A stretch of DNA of 7,068 nt from contig JASLQE010000210.1 of NCBI GenBank assembly GCA_030744635.1, positions 1-7,068 of the forward strand, given 5' to 3'. A model generated the notes under the pieces. It searched no databases, was not told the DNA's origin, and worked only from the letters and a program-made list of their open reading frames with translations. Positions 4,344 to 7,068 of this stretch are shown piece by piece; position 1 is the first letter of the stretch; each line of letters starts with the position of its first letter. Made by a program: the position numbers and the translations under genes. The stretch is from Dehalococcoidia bacterium (lineage in GTDB: Bacteria > Chloroflexota > Dehalococcoidia > JACVQG01 > JAHKAY01).

Positions 4344-5876
4344 CTACTTCTCCTCCACCACGCCTTTGAGGCCGTGGAAGATGCGCTTCTGGTGCTCCAC
4401 ATTCCAGTAGAGATAAGCGATGAAGCCCAGGAACACGGCCCCCAGCACGGCCATCATCACTAACCCCTCCCGGCCTGCGCCCTGGAAAGCGAAGACCCAC
4501 GTCAGGGCCAGCCCCACCGCCAGGTGCCCGGTAATGGTCAGGGCGTTGGCCGGGGCCATGTCAAAGGACCGGCTGTAGTGGCTGGCGGCGTAGCGGATGG
4601 CCATTACAGAGGCGGGCAGGGTCACCAGGGCCAGCAGGGCCGCTAGGGGCAGGTAGCCCAGGGCTATGCCCCCGATGACGGCCAGTTTGGCGGCCACCAT
4701 CATGATTGCGAAGGGCACCACGGCCCGCCGTAGCCCCAGCCGTACCACCAGGGTGTTCTTGCCTACCGCCTTATCGGCGGCGTAGTCGGGGAACTCGTTT
4801 ATGAACAGGACGGCGGCAATGAGAAGCCCCACGGGGGTAGCGGCCACCACCGGCAGCCAGCTAAAGCTATGGGTCTGCACATAGTAAGCACCCAGTGCCA
4901 TGAGGGGGCCGAAGTTCAGCCCTACTAAAAGCTCACCTACGCCCCGCCTGGCCCAGTAGAAGGGCCGGCCGGTATAGAAGAACGCGGAGAGCAACCCCAC
5001 CGCACCCAGCACCAGCAGCACGGGCCCCACGGCCCAAGCTAGGTATAGTCCTATACCTGTGGAGGCCAGGAAGCAGAAAAGGGATAGCCCCAGCACCTCT
5101 ACGGGGGTGAGCAGTCCCAACTGGATGAGCCTGCTGCCGCCGCTGAAGGGCCGCACGAACTCCCTGTTCGCCTCATCGTTGCCGTTCTTGTGGTCAAAGT
5201 AATCGTTTATGGTGTTGGTCCCGCCTTGTAGGAGCACCCCTGCCAGCAGGGTGAGGAGAAAGTATCCCCAGTTGAGGGTGCCCCCAAGCTGGGAGAAGGC
5301 CACCGCTACGCCCAGCAGCACGGGCACCAGGGAGGCGGTGAGGGACGAAGGGCGCAGCACCCGGTACCAGTTGGTCACCTTGCGCCCCAGCAGGCCCCAC
5401 TCGTTGACCACCTCTCCGCTTCCCGGAAACTCAATCACCGAGGGGGGCAAGCCCTGGACGATTTCCCGGAACACACGAAGCTTGATTAGCTGGGGTTCCA
5501 CTTTGATACAGTCCAGAGCATCGGAGTTGCCGGTCTCCGTCAGGTACTTGACCACGGGTGACTTTGTGGCAGTGATTTCCAGGGCTTTTTGCCTTTCCTC
5601 CGGGTCCCGGACGAAATGGGCCACACCGGTGAGTTCAATCTCTTGGGACTCGCTGAAATCTGACGCGGGAAGGTGCAGCAGCAGCGAAAGACCGGGGTTA
5701 TTGGTCATCTGTAGGGTCTTGGGGTCCCCCTTCATGGTGGCCAGATAGATGTGGAAATCATCATCTATGGCGAAATGCATCATACGGGTGCGCATCCTGT
5801 CCCCGGAGACGGTGGCCACCGCGGCCACCTCAGCTCCCCGAAGCAGGGAGAGCACCTCTTCCCTGCTGTGGCTCAT
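4344..5876 (-). CDS. Fusion of PNPOx-like flavin-binding domain and MenA/UbiA-type prenyltransferase
   Basis: A 510-aa two-domain protein. Residues ~5-145 are a pyridoxamine 5'-phosphate oxidase-like split barrel (AAVATVSGDRMRTRMMHF, then IYLATMKGDPK and a NNPG turn), a fold that binds FMN or a related flavin. After a ~25-residue linker comes an integral-membrane UbiA-family polyprenyltransferase (~170-505) with about ten hydrophobic segments. Its first metal-diphosphate motif is intact, NDYFDHKNGND (Asn224, Asp225, Asp228, Asp234), and so is the second, DYAADKAVGKNT (Asp364, Asp368). The motifs look MenA-like, so attachment of a polyprenyl chain to an aromatic (quinone) ring at the membrane is likely. 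An in-frame TTG at 5897 is possible, but AAAGGAGG four bases before the ATG at 5876 decides the start. Thirteen bases separate it from the UPF0145 gene. The role of the flavin domain is unknown. The join reads continuously with no sign of frameshift. Confidence 0.87.
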   Translation of the reverse strand: MSHSREEVLSLLRGAEVAAVATVSGDRMRTRMMHFAIDDDFHIYLATMKGDPKTLQMTNNPGLSLLLHLPASDFSESQEIELTGVAHFVRDPEERQKALEITATKSPVVKYLTETGNSDALDCIKVEPQLIKLRVFREIVQGLPPSVIEFPGSGEVVNEWGLLGRKVTNWYRVLRPSSLTASLVPVLLGVAVAFSQLGGTLNWGYFLLTLLAGVLLQGGTNTINDYFDHKNGNDEANREFVRPFSGGSRLIQLGLLTPVEVLGLSLFCFLASTGIGLYLAWAVGPVLLVLGAVGLLSAFFYTGRPFYWARRGVGELLVGLNFGPLMALGAYYVQTHSFSWLPVVAATPVGLLIAAVLFINEFPDYAADKAVGKNTLVVRLGLRRAVVPFAIMMVAAKLAVIGGIALGYLPLAALLALVTLPASVMAIRYAASHYSRSFDMAPANALTITGHLAVGLALTWVFAFQGAGREGLVMMAVLGAVFLGFIAYLYWNVEHQKRIFHGLKGVVEEK

Positions 5877-5880
5877 ACTA

Positions 5881-5888
5881 CCTCCTTT
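5881..5888 (-). promoter_or_regulatory. Strong Shine-Dalgarno deciding the fusion gene start
   Basis: AAAGGAGG on the - strand is followed by TAGT and the ATG at 5876. It lies directly after the tandem stop codons TAG-TAA (5892-5887) of the UPF0145 gene, overlapping the second stop, so ribosomes finishing the upstream gene are delivered to it. Confidence 0.85.
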
Positions 5889-5889
5889 A

Positions 5890-6216
5890 CTACTCAACTA
5901 TGATAGCGGTGCCATAGGCCAATATTTCGGCGGCACCGGACATAACCATAGAAGTCATAAAGCGGACTCCCACCACGGCGTTGGCACCCAGCCCCTCAGC
6001 CTCTTCCCTCATCCGGCTCAGAGCGTGCTCCCGTGACTGTGCCATGAGCTGGGTGTATTCGGGCACTTCCCCGCCCACCATGTTACGGAACACAGCCGTT
6101 ATGTCCCGGCCCAGGTTTCGGGTACGCACCGAACTGCCGCGCACCAGCCCCAGGCTCTTCACCACCTTTTTCCCCGGCACTGAATCCGTGGTTACGATAA
6201 GCATGTCCGCCTTCAC
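5890..6216 (-). CDS. UPF0145/YbjQ family protein
   Basis: A 108-aa protein of the UPF0145 (YbjQ, 'putative heavy-metal-binding') family, full length. Hallmarks are the N-terminal VTTDSVPGKKVVKSLGLVRG, the central MVGGEVPEYTQLM helix start (residues 47-58), and REEAEGLGANAVVGVRF (70-86) followed by a short strand ending in YGTAIIV. E. coli YbjQ has the same layout. The molecular function is not established; the fold is a small pentameric-type alpha/beta protein and metal binding is only a suggestion from the name. The GTG at 6216 overlaps the upstream TGA (GTGA), with GAGGTG upstream, so it is translationally coupled; an ATG at 6204 is an alternative start giving 104 residues. It ends with two stops in a row just before the fusion gene. 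Confidence 0.88.
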   Translation of the reverse strand: MKADMLIVTTDSVPGKKVVKSLGLVRGSSVRTRNLGRDITAVFRNMVGGEVPEYTQLMAQSREHALSRMREEAEGLGANAVVGVRFMTSMVMSGAAEILAYGTAIIVE

Positions 6217-6425
6217 CTTTTCACCTCTTTGAAAGGGTCATCTCCGGAACTCTTGTAGCGTTCCCTCCCGGCTGATATCAGCAGCAGGAGGAGTCCCAGG
6301 ACGACGGTGCCGACAGTTGCCCGGAACCAGAGGGCGATATCTACCTCGGTAAAGAAAGATATAGCCCCGTATCCCAGAACCACCGCCACTCCCAACCCGA
6401 TGAGGACAAAGCCCGCTTTCTCCAT
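6213..6425 (-). CDS. Small two-helix membrane protein, unknown function
   Basis: A 70-aa protein with two clear hydrophobic segments (about 4-25 and 36-52) joined by a short loop with Glu27 and Asp29, and a charged C-terminal tail containing GRERYKSSGDDPFKEVKR. I do not recognise a named family. A longer version from ATG 6467 (84 aa) is possible, but its first 14 codons include a TATAAT promoter element and it has no ribosome site, so ATG 6425 (MEKAGFVLIG) is preferred even though it also lacks an SD and would be almost leaderless. The stop overlaps the GTG of the UPF0145 gene, so it is the first gene of a three-gene operon with UPF0145 and the prenyltransferase fusion. The context suggests a membrane-linked role; nothing more can be said. 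Confidence 0.72.
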   Translation of the reverse strand: MEKAGFVLIGLGVAVVLGYGAISFFTEVDIALWFRATVGTVVLGLLLLLISAGRERYKSSGDDPFKEVKR

Positions 6426-6434
6426 ACCGCATGT

Positions 6435-6440
6435 ATTATA
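6435..6440 (-). promoter_or_regulatory. -10 box (TATAAT) of the membrane protein-prenyltransferase operon
   Basis: A perfect TATAAT on the - strand with no good -35 at 16-18 bp. The expected start of transcription is near 6428, only about three bases before the ATG at 6425, which implies a leaderless or nearly leaderless message. Confidence 0.5.
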
Positions 6441-6501
6441 CTCCCCACAGTTAATCGGGGCTACCATTTAGGGCGTAAACCGGGGATAAGTGACCGCCCT
6501 C

Positions 6502-7068
6502 CTACTGCCGGCGGTACTTCCACCCGGTGCCGTGGGGTGTGTCCTCTAGGGCCACGCCCATTTCGGTGAGGCGGGACCGTATCTGGTCGGCTACGGAGAA
6601 CTGTTTGGCCTCTCGCAACTCCTGGCGGATTTGTACCAGGGCCTCGATGAACGGCTCGGCGATGAGGCTGGGGCGGGCCTCCTCCAGTGTGAGGCCCATG
6701 ACACCGGACATCTCCAGCAGGGTCCCGCGGCCCTCCTCCGTGTCCTGCCCCTCATCCCGTGTCCGGTTGATATCCCGTGCTAGGTCGAAAAGCACGGCCA
6801 GCGATTGCGGGGTGTTGAAATCGTCGTCCATGGCATCCATGAATCTCTGGCGGTAAGGGTCCCCCGTCACCCCACGGCCCCGGCCCACGCGGGGCCCGCC
6901 CCTGGCGGCACCCACCAGCCTCTCCGCCCCACGGCGGGCGGCCTCCAGGGCATCCAGGCTGTAGGTGAGAGGGCTGCGGTAGTGGGAGCCGAGGACAAAG
7001 AGCCGCAGGGCATCAGCACTGTAGCGGGCAAGCACCTCCGGGACCGTAAGCAGGTTCCCCAGTGACTT
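6502..7068 (-). CDS. cysS: Cysteinyl-tRNA synthetase, C-terminal part (5' end off window)
   Basis: The last 188 residues of cysteinyl-tRNA synthetase, a class I enzyme that charges tRNA-Cys in the cytoplasm. The window edge cuts inside the KMSKS loop: the first residues are KSLGN, followed by LTVPEVLARYSADALRLF and GSHYRSPLTYS, the start of the DALR anticodon-binding helical region, then MDDDFNTPQSLAVLFDLARDIN. The terminus, QIRSRLTEMGVALEDTPHGT followed by GWKYRR, is the usual CysRS ending. The active-site half with HIGH and the zinc-binding Cys lies beyond the window. A GTG at 7035 is internal, not a start. Part of the DALR domain (about residues 45-60) is a GR-rich loop, probably a lineage insertion. 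The downstream - strand operon has its own promoter. No strong terminator was found after the stop at 6502. Confidence 0.95.
   Translation of the reverse strand, partial: KSLGNLLTVPEVLARYSADALRLFVLGSHYRSPLTYSLDALEAARRGAERLVGAARGGPRVGRGRGVTGDPYRQRFMDAMDDDFNTPQSLAVLFDLARDINRTRDEGQDTEEGRGTLLEMSGVMGLTLEEARPSLIAEPFIEALVQIRQELREAKQFSVADQIRSRLTEMGVALEDTPHGTGWKYRRQ

Noticed and set aside
4298..4370. A complete tRNA gene on the - strand
   Set aside because: Only the 3' quarter matches. The next bases cannot complete the T stem and belong to the prenyltransferase gene's 3' end; no D or anticodon arm is visible.
5209..5748. 179-codon open frame on the + strand
   Set aside because: It is antisense to the fusion gene across the domain boundary, Ser/Arg-rich and without motifs; a shadow.
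6465..6501. Terminator after cysS
   Set aside because: AGGGCG/CGCCCT can pair across a 19-nt loop but no U-tract follows and the stem is short, so I do not list it as a terminator.
1..7068. CRISPR array or insertion sequence
   Set aside because: No regularly spaced repeats and no transposase motif were seen; the only repeats are the short inverted repeats listed.

Overview
The window looks like chromosomal DNA of a GC-rich, non-model bacterium. A Chloroflexota-like host (Dehalococcoidia or a relative) is my best guess, from the Pro/Thr-rich linker behind a lipoprotein signal, the paired SDR, CoA-transferase and cyclase genes, and the mix of GTG/ATG starts. The sequence does not prove this. 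The first ~75 bases are almost pure C/G and look like a bad contig end rather than biology.

Left part (1-3200), ordinary metabolism. The 3' end of a CoA-transferase beta subunit and a cyclase-family (kynurenine formamidase-like) metallohydrolase form a tightly coupled + strand pair. They meet, tail to tail with 9 bp between, a - strand pair of short-chain dehydrogenases. One SDR carries NADP-type and the other NAD-type cofactor residues. A divergent intergenic region then leads to a 60-aa Trm112-type zinc protein on the + strand, with a good extended -10 element. CoA transferase, hydrolase and two oxidoreductases together suggest catabolism of an acyl or ring-derived compound, but the substrate cannot be read from the sequence.

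Middle part (about 3218-4322), a gene graveyard. It is visibly more AT-rich than its surroundings and holds only broken genes. They are the N-terminal part of a large N-6 DNA methylase/restriction-type protein (one frameshift, C-terminus gone), the signal peptide and linker of a lipoprotein with no domain behind it, and a 63-codon fragment without a start. The first two face each other and break at the same place, near 3805-3818. At the right edge lies a 25-nt piece matching the 3' end of a tRNA (T loop, acceptor strand, encoded CCA), the kind of sequence left by tRNA-targeting integrases. The most economical reading is a decayed small genomic island.

Right part (4344-7068), all on the - strand. 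cysS (3' end only, running off the window) is followed by a TATAAT promoter, a small two-helix membrane protein, a UPF0145/YbjQ-family protein and an unusual two-domain protein that joins an N-terminal flavin-binding pyridoxamine-phosphate-oxidase-like domain to a MenA/UbiA-type polyprenyltransferase. The last three genes overlap or lie 13 bp apart and are probably one operon. The fusion protein and the eroded island are the most interesting items; I saw no convincing complete new system.
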